NCBI GenBank assembly: GCA_949752795.1
Contig: OX457056.1
Location: forward strand, 91,348,942-91,412,941
Length of the DNA: 64,000 nt
Direction of reading: 5' to 3'
Origin: Hyperoodon ampullatus
Taxonomy: Eukaryota > Chordata > Mammalia > Artiodactyla > Ziphiidae
The notes beneath the pieces are model-generated. The model was not told the DNA's origin. It was given only the letters and a program-made list of their open reading frames with translations, and did not search any database. Below are positions 1-12,392 of the stretch, in pieces. The translations under genes were made by a program, and so were the position numbers. The first letter of the stretch is position 1. Each line of letters opens with the position of its first letter.

Positions 1-1153
1 AGAACATGTGCCCTCACTTACATGGCCCTCGTATCCCTCTAGCTTCGCCTTGGAGTTTGGGTACCGGCCCGCATTTTTCCTGACGGGTTAAGGGAGTGCG
101 TGTTTTCTTTCGTCATATCCCTGGGAGCAGCCCACAGAGATCTGTGCCGTTTAAGGAGAGTATCAGTAAGTATCAGCAAATTAAGCCCCTTTATGTAATG
201 ATGAATAACAACCACCCGTATTTAATCATTACCAAATAGATTTCAATTTAGCTAAAATATGCTCTAAGATGAGTTTGTTATTGAATCCTTTGTTTTGTTT
301 GGTTTAGCTGTATCCCACAGGTGTCGAGGTGTTGTGTATTCATTTGCATTCAGTTCAGAATATTTTCCAGTTTCCCTTGTGGTGGTTTTGGACTCATTGG
401 TTATTTAGAAGTGTGTTGCTTGTGTTATTTGCCACTATTAGGACTTTCCAAGTAATCTTTCTATCGTTAATTCTGCTGTGGTCAGAGAACATACTCTGGA
501 CAGTTTCAGTCCACTTAAAATGCAGGGAGGCTTGATTTGTGGTCCAGAATATGGTCTGCTGTGATGAATGTTTTATGTGTACCTGAAAAGAATGAATATT
601 TTGCTGCTGTTTGGTGAAATGTTTTACAAATGTCAGTTAGGTCAAGTTGGTTGATAGTGTTGTTGAGGTCTTCTGTATCCTTATTGATTTCTGCCTACTG
701 TTCTATCATTTACTGAGGGAGGAATGTTGGACTCTCCGACTATAATTACTTCTGTCATTTGTATCATTTCTTGTTTCATGTATTTTGAAGCTCAGGCATT
801 AGGTTTAGATAGACTTAGTATTATTATGTCCTCTTGAAGAATTGACCCTCTAGCATTATGAAATGTTTTTCTTTATCTCTGATAATATTCCTTGTTTTGA
901 AGTCTACTTTGATACAAATACAGCCATTTCTGCTCTTTTTTTTTTATTAAAGTCTGTATGATATATCTTCTTCCATCCTCTTTAAAAACCTATTTGTGCC
1001 TTTATATTTAAAGTGGGTTTCTTATATATAGCATATGCATAGTTGGGTCTGACAATATATGTCTTGAGATGCTTAAACCATTTACATTTAATGTATTTAT
1101 TGATATGGTTAAGTTTACATCTCCTAAACTGCTATTCATTTCTTTTTGTCCCA

Positions 1154-1357
1154 CTTTTTTTTTTTTGCGGTACACGGGCCTCTCACTGTTGTGGCCTCTC
1201 CTGTTGAGGAGCATAGGCTCCGGATGCACAGGCTCAGCGGCCATGGCTCACGGGCCTAGCTGCTCCGCGGCATGTGAGATCTTCCCGGACTGGGGCACGA
1301 ACCCGTGTCCCCTGCATCGGCAGGTGGACTCCCAACCACTGCGCCACCAGGGAAGCC
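1154..1357 (-). mobile_element. CHR SINE (short form)
   Basis: Minus-strand tRNA-derived SINE. The 5' head reads on the plus strand as 'ccaccagggaagcc' at its right end, and the A-tail appears as the T-run at 1155-1166. The target-site duplication 'ttgtccca' is at 1146-1153 and 1358-1365. It inserted into the old L1 in the same orientation as its host. Confidence 0.93.
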
Positions 1358-1679
1358 TTGTCCCATTTGTTTTTGTTCCTTTTTTCCTCTTTTCATGACT
1401 TCTTTTGCATTGAAGGGTTTTTTTAGATTCCATTTTAATCATTCTTTTCCACTATTGTCTTATTAGCTGTGTCTCTGTTTCTTTTTTTTTGCAATTGCTC
1501 TAGGCTTTACGGTATACATCTTTAAATTTTCACAGTCCATCTTCCGATAATATTATACCACTTCATGTATAATGCAGGAGCCTTTACAATAGTGCGCTTT
1601 CATTTTGCCCTTCCGTACTTTTTGCTGCTGTGTCATACATTTTACTTACACATGTATTATACATCTCACAGTCTATTGT

Positions 1680-1950
1680 TTTAGTCTGTTCAGGCTGCTG
1701 TAACAAAATACGAGAGACTCAGTAGCTTATAAATAATGGAAATTTATTTCCCATAATTCAGGAGGCTGGAAAGTCCACGATCACAGTGCCAGCAGGATAG
1801 GTGTCGTTCTGCCGTAAGCTCACATGGTGGAAGGGAGGAGGGAGCTCTCTGCAGCTGAGGACCCCACCTCCTATTACCATCATCTTGGCGATCAGGGTTT
1901 CAACATACGAATTGGGCGGGGGGGCCAGACACATTCAGATCATAGTATAT
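1680..1950. repeat. Ancient mammalian interspersed repeat, family not assigned
   Basis: It begins 'agtctgttcaggctgctgta' and contains 'gtagcttataaataatgg' and 'ggaggctggaaagtcc', text I recognise as a widespread ancient mammalian repeat. It interrupts the old L1, whose sequence resumes on both sides. I cannot name the family with confidence; a RepeatMasker run would settle it. Confidence 0.55.
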
Positions 1951-4084
1951 ATTAATATCATTTTTGCTTTAAATAGGCAAAAATATCTTTTACATTTACC
2001 CAAATATACTCCACTTGTGTGCTCTTTCTTCCTTTTGTGTGGATCCAGATTTCTATCTGGTATCATTTACCTTCTGCCTAAAAAAATGCCTACAGCATTT
2101 CTCATAGTACAGATTTTCTGGTGATGAATCTCTAAGCTTTTATTTTGCCTTCAATTTAGAAGGTACTTCTCTGGATAAAAGATTCTAGATGGACCATTTA
2201 TTCTTGTAGTACTTTAATGATAGTTCTCCATTGTCTTCTGTCTTGTGGAGTTTCTAATGATAAGTCTGGTGTCATTCATTATTCCTTTGAGCATACTGTC
2301 TTGTTTTGTTTTCTGACTGCTTTTATTCTCTTTTCACTGCTTTTCAGCAAGTTGACTGTGGTGTGCCTTGGCATAATTTTCCTTATGTTTATTCTGGTTA
2401 AGGTTTGTTGAGTTTTTTAGGTCTTTGGACTTACAGTTTATATTAAATCAGGAAATGTCTCAGCTGTTATTTCTTCAAATATTTCTTCTGTTCTCCCTCT
2501 CTCTTCCTTCTGGGACTGCAGTTACACCTATGTTAGATGCTTGTTATTGTCCTGCAAGCTACTGATACTGTGTTCAATTTTTTTGTTTTCCCTTTGGCTA
2601 ATATTTATTACTATATCTTCTAATACTAATCTTTTCTTCTGCTAATCCTAGCCCCAGTATATTTTTCGTTTCAGATACTATATTTTTCATCTCTAGAAAT
2701 TCCATTTGTGTCTTTTTATATACATTTCTCTAATCATGATAATATTTTCTTCTACCTTCTTGAACATCTAGAATGTGTTTATAACAGGTGTTTTAATAGC
2801 ATTGTCTTCTGGTTCCATCATATCTGTCATTTCTATATCTCTTTCTCTTGGTTAAAATTTTTATCTTGGTTGTGGGCAATATGTTACCGCTTCTTTGCAT
2901 TCCTAGTAGTTTTTTTTTCCTTTTTTGTTGGATGCTGGGTATTGTGAGTATTATGTTGTTGGTTGCTGGGGTTTGTTGTATTCCTTTAAATAATGTTGGA
3001 TTTAAATTTTTTTCTGGTATATAGTTAAGTTACTTGGAATCAGATTGATCCTTTGAAAGGACTGGTCCAGAGCAGCCTCAGTCTAGGGATGACTTAGCCC
3101 CACTAGTAAGACAATAATACCCTTCTGAGGATTCTATCCGAGGCCCTGTGTATTATGAGATTTTTTCCACTGTGGCTGGTGGAAATAGAAACTATTCCCA
3201 GCCCCATGTGAGCTCTGGGAATTTCTGTGTACTCTTCTGCAGTGATTCTTTCCCAGACTCAGGTGGTTTCCTCTCACATGTGCACAGACAAGTCCTCAGC
3301 CAGCGGCTGGGGAGACATTCTGCAGGTCTCCAGGTCTCTCTGTGCAGGTCCCCCATTGCTGGTATTTTGCCCCACCAATTATATGCCTCCTTGAACTCCA
3401 CCAACTCTGTCCTTTCCAACTCAGTCGGTTGGGGTTCCACTGGGCTGGGGCTGGGTCCCCCTCCTGTGCTGTGGCCTGGGAGCCACCCCTGCACAGTATG
3501 CTGCTGTCACTGGGGACTTATCCTTTTTCTCAGGGGTCACACTCCTGTTCTGCACACTGACCAGTGAGTGAGAGCCATTGTCTCATGTATTTTGTTCAGT
3601 TTTCTGGTTGTTTGACGTGCACGGGGGTGGGAATCTTGTTTCTCTAACTCTGTCTTGGTTGGAAGCAGAATTCAACCACCCCCTTCTTCCCTCCAATCCT
3701 TTTCTTTTCCTACTAGAAAAATGACTCATAGAGGTAATAACGCATAATTACACAGCAGACCTTTTAAAATTAAACTTTTAGTAAGAACTGAACTTTGTTA
3801 TAGTTTTAATATCCTAAATATTCTCGATTGGAAATAACAACGACATATGTTAAATATTCTGAATTACCCTTTGATATACCAGGAAAGAAACTGTAGTACC
3901 AGAAAGTGATAAAATGCCCCTTTAACATCTCTCCACCAAAATTATAATCCTAAGAGTGTGATTGTTTTCCCCTCACCTTAGAACCTTGTAGGCAATTAAA
4001 AATAGTACTTGGTTGTAAAGTTATATTATTTTTCTCCTAATTTTACTTTGACTTGAACTTATGTGTAGTCTTAGGGATGGCAGA

Positions 4085-4270
4085 GAATCGTGAAACTTGA
4101 AAGTTGAAAGAAACCACAAGAGGACACTTGGTCCAGTCTTGTCACAATGCAGACGACAAGGCTGAGGGCCAGAGAGGTGGGGACAACACGAGGGCCCGGG
4201 CTCTGTCCCTGAGTGCAGACTGTGTCCTCTCCATGGAGCCACACCACCTTCCTGACTCAAACTGTTCACT
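4085..4270 (+). repeat. Possible MIR/L2-type remnant
   Basis: The segment 'gaaagaaaccacaagaggac' followed by 'gacgacaaggctgagggcc' and 'agagaggtgg' resembles the conserved part of old mammalian repeats (consensus-like 'gaaactgaggcccagagagg'). It is strongly diverged and its boundaries are uncertain. Confidence 0.35.
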
Positions 4271-5759
4271 GTCCTGTGGTGTCCTGTTACAGGAAGATGG
4301 TGGGGTAGAGACTCAAGAGCGGAAATGGCCAGTTCCTTCTACAAGTGGAATTTTGTCTGAGTACTTTTATGCTTAGCGTCTTCCCCCTAATGTAGATTTT
4401 ATTTATTGTATAAACAAATATGGTTGTATGGATTCCTTAAGTAAAACAGCCATTTTTGCCTTGAGTCCTTTAAAAGGACCTAGTGAGAATAAGATTGGAC
4501 AAATAGAATGAGATAAAAAGACTAAATATAGTGATTTTTTTGATTGATCTGGGACTAGTTACTAAATATGAGTCAAATTTGTTTTTTCTACATTCTCTGG
4601 GTCAGAGACAGGGTACTGTGCTGAAAGCCACAGAGAGTTGCCTCTTGGGGTTCTGAGAAGGATGAATGTTGGGCTGAGTGAAGTGCTGATAGCAGCAGCA
4701 TCTTGGCATCTGGCTGAGAGTGGACACCATGAATTGACGGTGATGCCGCTATCGGAGATCTTCCAGCGGTGCTGTATCCGACAGCCTTGGTGTAGGAAGG
4801 CGAGAATGATGGGGAGGATTGAGGCAAGGCCTCAGTGGGCTCGGAGGTGGGGTGGGGGAGATGGGAGCTGAGTGGAGCCCTCCCACGTGACTGAGGTGGA
4901 GAAGTGCTGGATGGAGAGAAGGGAGGCCTTCAGGGTGAAGGAGAGGAAGGGCAGTGAGCAAGAGAAGAATGGGAGATTCCTCTAGGGGCAAGTCCTTGTT
5001 TTTCATTCCTTGCAGTAAAGCTTGAAGAAGTTGTAATGGAGGGTTTTGTGGGGGCCGAAGGTACCAGTGGGAATCCCCCCTTCCTGAGAGGTGATCCTGT
5101 GACAGTTAATCTCTTGTTACAAGTCAGTCCTCACAGCCTGTCCCTTGATGGCGCCCACTTTTCCAGCTACCAGTGCTTTTATTTAGTTTCTGAGGAGGTG
5201 TTTCAAGAAAGTGTAGGACGTCACAGGTGAAAGCTAACGTCTACGTCACTTCCATTTAATGGAATGGTTGTGGATGTTACTCATAGAATTTGCGGAGGAA
5301 AATTTTGCTGGGTCTTGTGTTCAGCACCCCCTGTTATCAGAGAACTCTGCCTGGCTCTAATCTGACATCTGCTCTGACCATTTGATTCATTTTTCTCTTC
5401 TAACCTGAGTCAGTTTCTTACTTCTTAACGGTTGTGTTTGTCTAATTTCCCTTTCCACACAACCCCCAACGCACCAGACACACACACGTACGTACTCCTC
5501 TCTACTTCTACCTTGTACTTTCATTGTAAATTATGAGGAAAACAGAAGGTGGGCCTGGGCGAGGACAGAAGTAGGAAGAATATGTCGTCATCTAATCTGA
5601 GGTCTGTTACCCGGGACATCTTGTCAGCTTTACCTTTAAGATTACTGTTTGGTTATTGCCCAGATTTGCTTAGCAGTTGTTTGTAAAGCGAATTGGACTG
5701 TGTGTCTCTTAACATTGAGAGCTGTCTTCCCCCCTTCCTTCTCGGGGAGGTGGATTGGT

Positions 5760-5965
5760 GGTACACGATGAAATGCTCAGGCTTGGAATCAGACTCCTGG
5801 TTCAAGCCCCAGCTCTTATCGATTGTCATTTCATTCCTGTGCCTCAGTTTCCTTATTTATAAATTGGGGATTATAACAATGCCTATCCAAATGCGGTTGT
5901 TGTATTAAATGAGTTTGAAGTATGAGGCACTTAAAACAGTTTCTGGCTCAGTTTAAGTTCTCAGT
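5760..5965 (+). repeat. MIR SINE
   Basis: It contains the MIR core and 3' parts in order: 'gcttggaatcagactcctgg', 'tgcctcagtttccttattta', 'attggggattataacaatgc', then 'gttgttgtattaaatgag'. An ancient tRNA-derived SINE with no function implied. Confidence 0.85.
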
Positions 5966-7824
5966 AAAAGTTAACCACAGAATTAGAAATAGTTGTTGAA
6001 TTATTCTTCGCTGACATTACTTAGGTTTCAAATAATAATTTACCTTCCAAGAGTAGTGCATACAGTAATAGAATCTATGCCAAACAAAACACTGTGGAGA
6101 GGCTACGCCTGTTGGCAGATCTTTCTTTTTCTTTTGTTTTAAAGGAATTGTCAGTAGTTGAGCTTAATCAAGTAATTGCCTTGCAAACATTGTTATTTGA
6201 AAACTATGCTGGGGTAAGTTCTAAGAGCATCATGGTTTAGTTTCACTTTTCCCAGTGGGAGGGCACTCATGGGTTTTATGACCTTTTTGCTTGTTTCTAA
6301 TGTGTATTTAAAAAAAAGAAAACAACTCTCATTCAAAAAACTGATTTGCTGTATTTTCAGCTTTGTAAACAACCACTTGAAGATTTGAGTTCTTTAGCGC
6401 TCTCTATTTTTGCCTTATGTTTGTTGAACTGTGGTAAGGAAGACTGCATTTTCTCTATTTTGTAATCCTGTGGTCTCAAATGAGAGTTCCATGACCTATA
6501 TATTACAGGTCTTCAGTGAAGGCCTTTTGATTTCATGTACTGATTTCTGACTTGGTTGTCACCATTTAAAATGTTTGTGATCATGGGCATTTATATACTG
6601 TTTCTCAAGTTCATCTAGTCTCTCTCGAAAATCTTAAGGATTTCTTTTTGAATGTTGAAGATTTTTTCTTTATAATTTTAGTAATTCAGCATTCCCCTTT
6701 TCAAGTGCAAGTCTTTAAGCTATTAAAACTTTGTGAAAACTGGAAGTAGATCATTTGACACAAGGGTCGGTGATACAGCGTATCTGGATACCTAGATGTT
6801 TGAAGATTAATTTTTGTAATATCATATTTATATTTGCATATTGACAATTAACTGTTTAATTACTTTGATTCAGTTTGTGTCATTGGTGCCATTTAAGAAA
6901 AAAATGCTTAGTTTTCACATGTTACAGGAAGACCTGTGTTGGAACAGTCTTACATAAACAAAGGCAATATTTGTTTTCATTTTTGAATGTCAAATCAGAA
7001 CTTGGTAAAACTTCATTATTCTCTACTCTACATTAGGTGTTAGTAGTCTTTAGCTTGAGTAGTGCATTCCATATACGAAACATAGCTCCATAGAATATTC
7101 AGAGAAGGATCCTTTGGTCTTGCAGCTGCAAATAAGAGGACTGATCTCATCTGTAACTGAATTTAAAAATCTGTGTTTAAGGAAGACCACAAGGCAGAAT
7201 CTAGTTGTGTATTGTAGGGGGTTAGTACGTCTTTGGTGTGTGTATAGAACCTGTTCAGTTCCTATTATTATTTGAAAAATAAAATTGCTTTTTATTTTGT
7301 TATCTTAGAAAATGAAAGTTGGGTTAAGAGGTGGGCAGGGAGAAAAGTTTCACTTCTTCTCCCTTAACCTCAGTGGGCCTTCAGGGGATGCTTATTTACT
7401 CTGGACAGCCTGTCTCAAGGTCCTTTCTGCTTAAATTCTGACCTTGAGATGCAGAAATCTGCCACTCGCTCCCTGGTGCTCCACGAGCAGAGTCACAGCG
7501 TTGGTGTTGACAGTGTACTATTTGAATTTCCTGCGAGGGGGTTCTAGATGTCTTTGCTGTATTCCTTGAATTTGTTAAGGTGATTTTTTTAATACTTGTA
7601 ATGTTGATGGCTGCTTCATAGCATTCTGGGAGATTCATTTCACTTTTAATTGGGAAGCCCTTTGAGAATGCCATTAGGATCATTGTCAGAGAACCCCCTG
7701 GGCATGTCTCCATTTTGCTGTTTAGTAGCTGTTTGCTCTGGGGTCTCTCAGCTGTGCTGTCCCCAGGAATTCGGAGTGCTCCCAGTCATGGTCATTTGCA
7801 CGTAGCCTCACATCCACCCACAGG

Positions 7825-8125
7825 CAATGTTGGTTATCAGCGAGATGCCACTGTTCAGATCGCAAGTGCATCCATAATATCTCTCTCTTATTTGCTAGGC
7901 AGAAGATGGTGTTAGTGATTGCGAGCTGCTGGCTGGCACCCTTGCAGAGCAGGAGTAAGTGAGTGCTGTTCAGCTTTCCAGTCCTGTGAGTCTGATGCCT
8001 TTCATCCATGTTTTGGCATCGCTGCCAAACACATGCATTGAAATCCTTCATGATCATCAGTTTGTCAGATGATTGCACTGTTTCAAAGAGTCTGTCCAGG
8101 TCCTTTGTATCTTTTTTTTTTGTCA
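7825..8125 (-). pseudogene. Fossil RTE-clade LINE endonuclease fragment
   Basis: On the minus strand a frame covering 8156-7722 encodes an apurinic-type endonuclease segment. It has 'DKLMIMKDFNACVW' (the conserved GDFNARVG block, with G replaced by K and R by C), then 'LLLLCKGASQQLAITNT' and 'WMHLRSEQWHLAD' (compare the family's WMHPRSRQWHLLDY). This block order is the signature of RTE-type LINE endonucleases, often mis-annotated in vertebrates as craniofacial development protein 2-like. The catalytic Asp and Asn of DFN remain but the flanking positions are degraded, and the similarity stops near 7825. There is no recognisable reverse transcriptase nearby. It lies antisense in the DCUN1D4 intron. 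This is a dead ancient transposon piece, not an active gene. Confidence 0.72.
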
Positions 8126-10011
8126 CCTTAGTGTATGTCCATTGTGACGGGGACATGGATGATGTTGGAAGAAGGCACAGTATGTTATCAGGGCAAGACT
8201 AGGGACTTTAGGTTGAGTGAAGGATTACAAACTCCTCGAAGGGAGAGCATTTCCAGAGCGCCCGTGCCCTCAGCCCAGTGCTGCCCGAGCTGTTGTTCAG
8301 CAGGTGACCTGGGGCCCGGTCCTGTGGTGCCGCGTGTGTTTTCAACAGTTCCCTCGTTTTCCTTGTGGATGCTCCATAGCGGGGTGTGCCGTTGCTGCCA
8401 GACCCATGTGACACGGTGAGAGGAAGCTTTCCGTTTCCTTGCACAGTGCACCGCAGAAGCAAGAGCCCGTCCAGTGCAACAGACCTGTGAGGCTTGGTGG
8501 CAGAAGGTGGGCCCCCTCGAGGGCACCTTTCCTGCCGTCATCCTCTCCACGGAGTGAGTACTGCAGCCCTGAGCAGGGTGATATGCGTGGTCGGGGACAG
8601 CAGAGCAGGCTGTAGAGAGGAGGCCCCTATTTGCACTGAACTGTGGGAGTTGGGGTCCCCCGCCATCCTCAGACTTCAGTTGTGTGGCCAGAACAGGGAA
8701 GGGTGACTCGGAGCCATCTGGCCTGGTCTGTTGGTGAACGGTCGTTGTGCTGTACAACCAGGACCAAAAGACAGACCCATCACATATCTTCCCGAATCTT
8801 CATCTACTTTGTTGGCTGTTGAGTTAGGCCCTTACATTTGCTGTATTGTTTAAGTCCGTCACTTTAAAATTCAGTGTCACGGCCAGAAATTCTCTGTATA
8901 CTAAAGAGCACTTCACTGTTAGAATCCTTGCGGTAACAATTTTTTGGGGAGGTGTGTGTAGCTGCATATGTGGCTGACAGTGGTGGTCACGGCATCACCC
9001 CGTAATTTGGTGAACATCTAGATTCCACCCCACGTGGGATAGCCAGGCACTTTTCCTTTTCCCTCTGTAGAAAAGTACTTTTGCAAACTTTCTTTGAAGT
9101 TGAGATACCACGAGGAGGCTAGCTCTGGATATATATAGTTACCACCTAGGGTCCCACGTCCTCTGTCCTTTTGCATAGAAACTGCCCACCTGTAGTTCCC
9201 GAATGGAAATTTGTAAGAAAGATCAGTGAGAAATTAGGATTCTTAATTGCAAGTATAAGTAAAATGAGCTTAATCTGCCCATATTCAGGTTTATGTAAAT
9301 GTCTTTTCTGGATTCCTTATGCAATGTTGTCTTTCACTTGGCTGTTAGTTAGGGGTGTTCTGCTAGGAGATTTCACATCCAGCGACTCCAAGGTAAGAAG
9401 GACTGTAACAGGTAGACAGACTGCTTTCCCCCAGAGTGGGGGAGTGAATGCATCCTCTGATTTGGGAAGACCCTCCAGAGCCCCAGCATTCATTATGAGC
9501 TCAATTTAACAACATTTTTAGATTATAAGAAAAACATTTACCAAAGAAATAAAAATTGGTGGAAAAATGATTTTTATCAAGGAAACCTGATTCCTAAGCA
9601 TGGAATTAGAAACTTTTAAACTCCATTTCGTCAAGTTATGGGCTTTGGGATCAGTAATTATGATGTTGATAATAATCATAAATGTCAAACAGCAAGTTAC
9701 AGATTTTTATTTATCGCATGAAATAATCATAGAGATTGTTACCATGTAACTAATGTATTTTGCATTAGATTGATCATTCAGTTGACATGACTCTTTCTCA
9801 CAGTAAAATTATATAGTACAAAACCGTTTACTCTTCCCACTGTGTCCTGACTACCTCCCCTCCCCCACCTTAGTCTGGATTGTGGGTTTTTATAGTGTAT
9901 GATACATGAGCTGTTTACTAATTTTTTGTTGGAAGTAAAACAGAAATTTGGATTATTGGGATTTATTATTTGGGGGCACCTGGCTCATCCTTGTTTTTGT
10001 TTGTTAAACAG

Positions 10012-10116
10012 GAAAAGGACCAGCGCAGCCTAGACATAAACACTGCCAAGTGCATGTTGGGACTGTTATTAGGAAAAATCTGGCCCCTTTTTCCAGTTTT
10101 TCACCAATTCTTAGAG
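10012..10116 (+). CDS. DCUN1D4: DCUN1D4 coding exon (third from last), PONY-domain part
   Basis: Exon of DCN1-like protein 4, a scaffold-type co-E3 ligase that binds cullins and the acetylated N-terminus of UBE2M/UBE2F and promotes NEDD8 transfer. It has 105 nt, phase 0 at both ends and 35 codons, starting [13 protein letters not shown] and ending [11 protein letters not shown]. The acceptor is 'ttgttaaacag' (ends 10011) and the donor is GAG|gtacta (GT at 10117-10118). The peptide agrees with vertebrate DCUN1D4 as I know it. The paralogue DCUN1D5 differs here (SMLALLLGRTWPLFSVFYQYLE), which supports the D4 assignment. The segment forms helices in the C-terminal half of the DCUN1 (PONY) domain. 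Upstream exons are outside the window. Confidence 0.95.
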
Positions 10117-11835
10117 GTACTAAATTGTTATTTTATGGAATGTATGTTTGCTTGCTTAGAACAACCAAGTATACTTGATTTAACTCTTTTATGTAATTTT
10201 CTGTTTGTTGTACTTTTCTGCCTGTAGGAACTGTGGTGACGTAATTGCTGTCAGTGAGCACTTCCCTGCGTTCTGAGTGTGCCTGTGTGTGCATTGCATG
10301 TGCCGCATCGCTCCCCAGTGCAAACGCATCAGAGACAGCGGGGCTCTGTCCTTTCCTCTCTTGTCCCCATTTTAAAAGCTTCTTTTTGTTTAGATTTCCT
10401 GCTCTTTATAAAAAGAGTAAAACAAGATTTACTTTCTTCTGTGGCTTTAGGTGAAGTTCTACTTTTATGAAGCAAAGGTTAGAGGACAGCCACCTGCCTT
10501 CTCACTAACTTAAGTTTGTAATGTATTCTTATCTATGCTTATCTCCAAGTAACTTGGGGACCTAGATCAATCTAAGTGGCAAACTCCTTCAGACAGCATC
10601 TCCTGCAGTTTAAATTTTCTTCACATTTGTGTTAGAAGTAATCCAGCACTTTCCTCTCTCATTGTCGTTCGTTTGCTTTAAGTATTAGTGATAGAAATTT
10701 TGAGCTGTTGGTTATTAAGAACTGGCTTTGTTGCAGTGTAATAATTCTGAAGGACCTGAAAGAATCTGAGATGTAAGTTTGAGTTACATGGGTTGTCATG
10801 TCATATAGAGCATCCTTCTTGCCCTCTAGTCCCAGGCCCCTTTAAAAAATGCTTTCTGCTTGAAAGGATTAGGGTGTTGCATCTTTGAGAAGATCCTGGG
10901 CGTTCCCCTGACTCCAGCTTCACTCTTGAAATGATCTTCCTTACAACTTACTTGGTGTAATGGTCCAGAAAAACCTCCAACTGATAGGATTCTTTGAGAA
11001 CTATTATTAAAAATTGCTTTTAGCATTATTAACTGGGACTCCTGAAGGAAGGTATAAAAACTAGTTTTTAATATAAGAAGTACTTGTTTACTTGTACTTG
11101 TGACAACCCATATTTACCGGTGATCTGTTCCAGTTTCTCTGACAACCTTCAGAAGTGTTAGCTTTGTTTGGAAAATGAGTAGAAACAGGTTCCTATTCTC
11201 AAAGAGTTGGGCAGAATTTGAGCCCGGGTGTGAAGGGTTCTGTAGCTGAAGACCTTGCCGCCAGCAAATTTGACTTCGCACAGTTCCAGGAGCACCATCA
11301 ACTGTTTCGGTGACTGGGTTTTGCTTTTAGTTGCTTAGAAAGTTAAACTTGTGGTCTGTGCTTTGTTCTCTCTCTTATATTAGTTTGCATTTTTCTTTGA
11401 AAAGGGCACAATAATCCTTTCATTTGAGCTTTTCTTGTGTTTGCATCCTCCAAACCGTTGGTGCAGCTCTCTTTGCTTTTAAGTAGTTGTTTTGTTTTCC
11501 AGTGTTCCTGATTTTGGTGGCGAGGATTTTTAAACATTGTTGGACTGGGTTTTATTTTTAAATCTTTATACAGGAATACTGTATTTTAAAATATGCATGT
11601 GGCGTATTTCTTGTCTGGGAGGAAGAGAAAAACTAGTTCATCGCTATTCTGAGTTCTTTTATGATCAGACTCAAGTTCTGAATTATTAGAGCAGTAACTC
11701 TTCAGTGGCTAGACGGCCTGGTCCTGAGACCGCTTGCAGCACTTAGCAAGGTCTCGTTGAGTCAGCCCACCACTGCGTGCGCTGTAAGCTAACAGCTTGA
11801 CAGTGAGCATGCCGTTCATGTCAGAGGATGTTAAT

Positions 11836-11975
11836 GGGAGCAACTCTTTATTTAGCACTTACTGTGTGCCAAGCACTAAATAAAGTACTTTACGTGAATT
11901 AGAGAAGTTATCTCTTTAAATCCTTGCCACATCTCTGTGGGATAGGAATTATCGCTCTTTTACGTAAAAGGGGTT
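11836..11975 (+). repeat. MIR SINE
   Basis: The MIR core is visible: 'tttatttagcacttactgtg', 'tgccaagcactaaataaag', then 'aaatccttgccacatctc' and 'tgtgggataggaattatcg'. An ancient element in the DCUN1D4 intron. Confidence 0.87.
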
Positions 11976-12129
11976 CTGCCGTTTAGAAATTTCACTTCTG
12001 GGGATGTAAAATTGTGTTTCTTTGATGTATTTGTTGTTTTGTGTTGAGCCCCCATAATATTTTTATAATGAAAATTGTCACCTGAAGCCCCCCTCTTGCT
12101 CTCTCTCACCCTTCTCCTAGATTAGTGCT

Positions 12130-12165
12130 GACTTCCCTGGTGGTCCAGTGGTTAGATTGGTGCTT
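12130..12165 (+). mobile_element. Truncated CHR-related SINE head
   Basis: 'gacttccctggtggtccagt' followed by 'ggttagattggtgctt' matches the tRNA-like head of the CHR family (A-box region), but the rest of the element is missing. It lies about 125 bp upstream of the 12290 exon acceptor. Confidence 0.7.
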
Positions 12166-12289
12166 AACGTACCTCAGATGGAAAGAGTTAACCTTCGTGA
12201 ACTTTATTAAGTTGATTGTTACAGCAATTGAAACCATCTCATTTGTTAATTGGTGTGTCAGTAATTCATACTACTTTTCCCTCCATCAG

Positions 12290-12392
12290 CAATCAAAATA
12301 TAAAGTTATTAACAAAGACCAGTGGTGCAATGTGCTAGAGTTTAGCAGAACAATTAACCTTGACCTCAGCAACTACGATGAAGATGGAGCAT
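12290..12392 (+). CDS. DCUN1D4: DCUN1D4 penultimate coding exon
   Basis: A 103-nt exon of 34 codons plus the first base of a split Trp codon. It encodes [20 protein letters not shown], then [14 protein letters not shown]. The acceptor is 'ccctccatcag' and the donor is gca-t|gtaagt (GT at 12393-12394). By alignment to DCNL1, the Asp of NKDQW (codon 12317-12319) and the Ala of DEDGA (codon 12389-12391) correspond to Asp211 and Ala235. These are two of the three 'DAD-patch' residues that contact the cullin WHB domain, so cullin binding should be preserved. [11 protein letters not shown] with [12 protein letters not shown] fits DCUN1D4 rather than DCUN1D5 ([23 protein letters not shown]). Confidence 0.96.

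Larger units (their letters stand above)
320..3600 (-). mobile_element. Old L1 (L1M-type) fragment, ORF2 endonuclease side to ORF1/5' UTR
   Basis: Read on the minus strand, this is the 5' half of an old LINE-1. The plus-strand text around 480-720 ('ggtctgctgtgatgaatg', 'gtcaagttggttgatagtg') is the reverse complement of the ORF2 endonuclease region. It parallels the younger L1s at 17.9-18.2 kb and 46.3-46.6 kb but is much more diverged. The stretch 2150-2700 matches the layout of ORF1 ('cttcaaatatttcttctg' is shared in form with both younger elements), and the GC-rich part near 3150-3560 looks like 5' UTR. All frames are broken. The element is split by a CHR SINE (1154-1357) and by an ancient ~270-bp repeat (about 1680-1950). 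Confidence 0.7.
1..10011 (+). other. DCUN1D4: DCUN1D4 intron (3' part of a long intron)
   Basis: Sequence upstream of the first recognisable exon. I looked for the preceding DCUN1D4 exons (the EF-hand-like first half of the PONY domain) and did not find them, so this is the end of one intron longer than 10 kb. It ends in an acceptor with a T-rich tract and 'taaacag' at 10005-10011. The repeats inside it are listed separately. In 1-320, 3600-4085, 4270-5760, 5970-7400 and 8160-10011 I see no gene, RNA gene or confidently assignable repeat. The open frames there (for example on the minus strand at 8188-8757) resemble no known family. Confidence 0.75.
10117..12289 (+). other. DCUN1D4: DCUN1D4 intron between the 10012 and 12290 exons
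   Basis: A 2173-nt GT-AG intron. It begins gtacta and ends with a pyrimidine tract and 'ctccatcag' at 12281-12289. It contains a MIR (11836-11975) and a ~36-bp SINE head fragment (12130-12165). Otherwise I see no gene or assignable repeat. Confidence 0.9.

Noticed and set aside
8188..8757. Long minus-strand open frame (189 codons) in the DCUN1D4 intron
   Set aside because: No recognisable domain, overlapping frames are open on both strands, and the patch is GC-rich, which lengthens chance ORFs.
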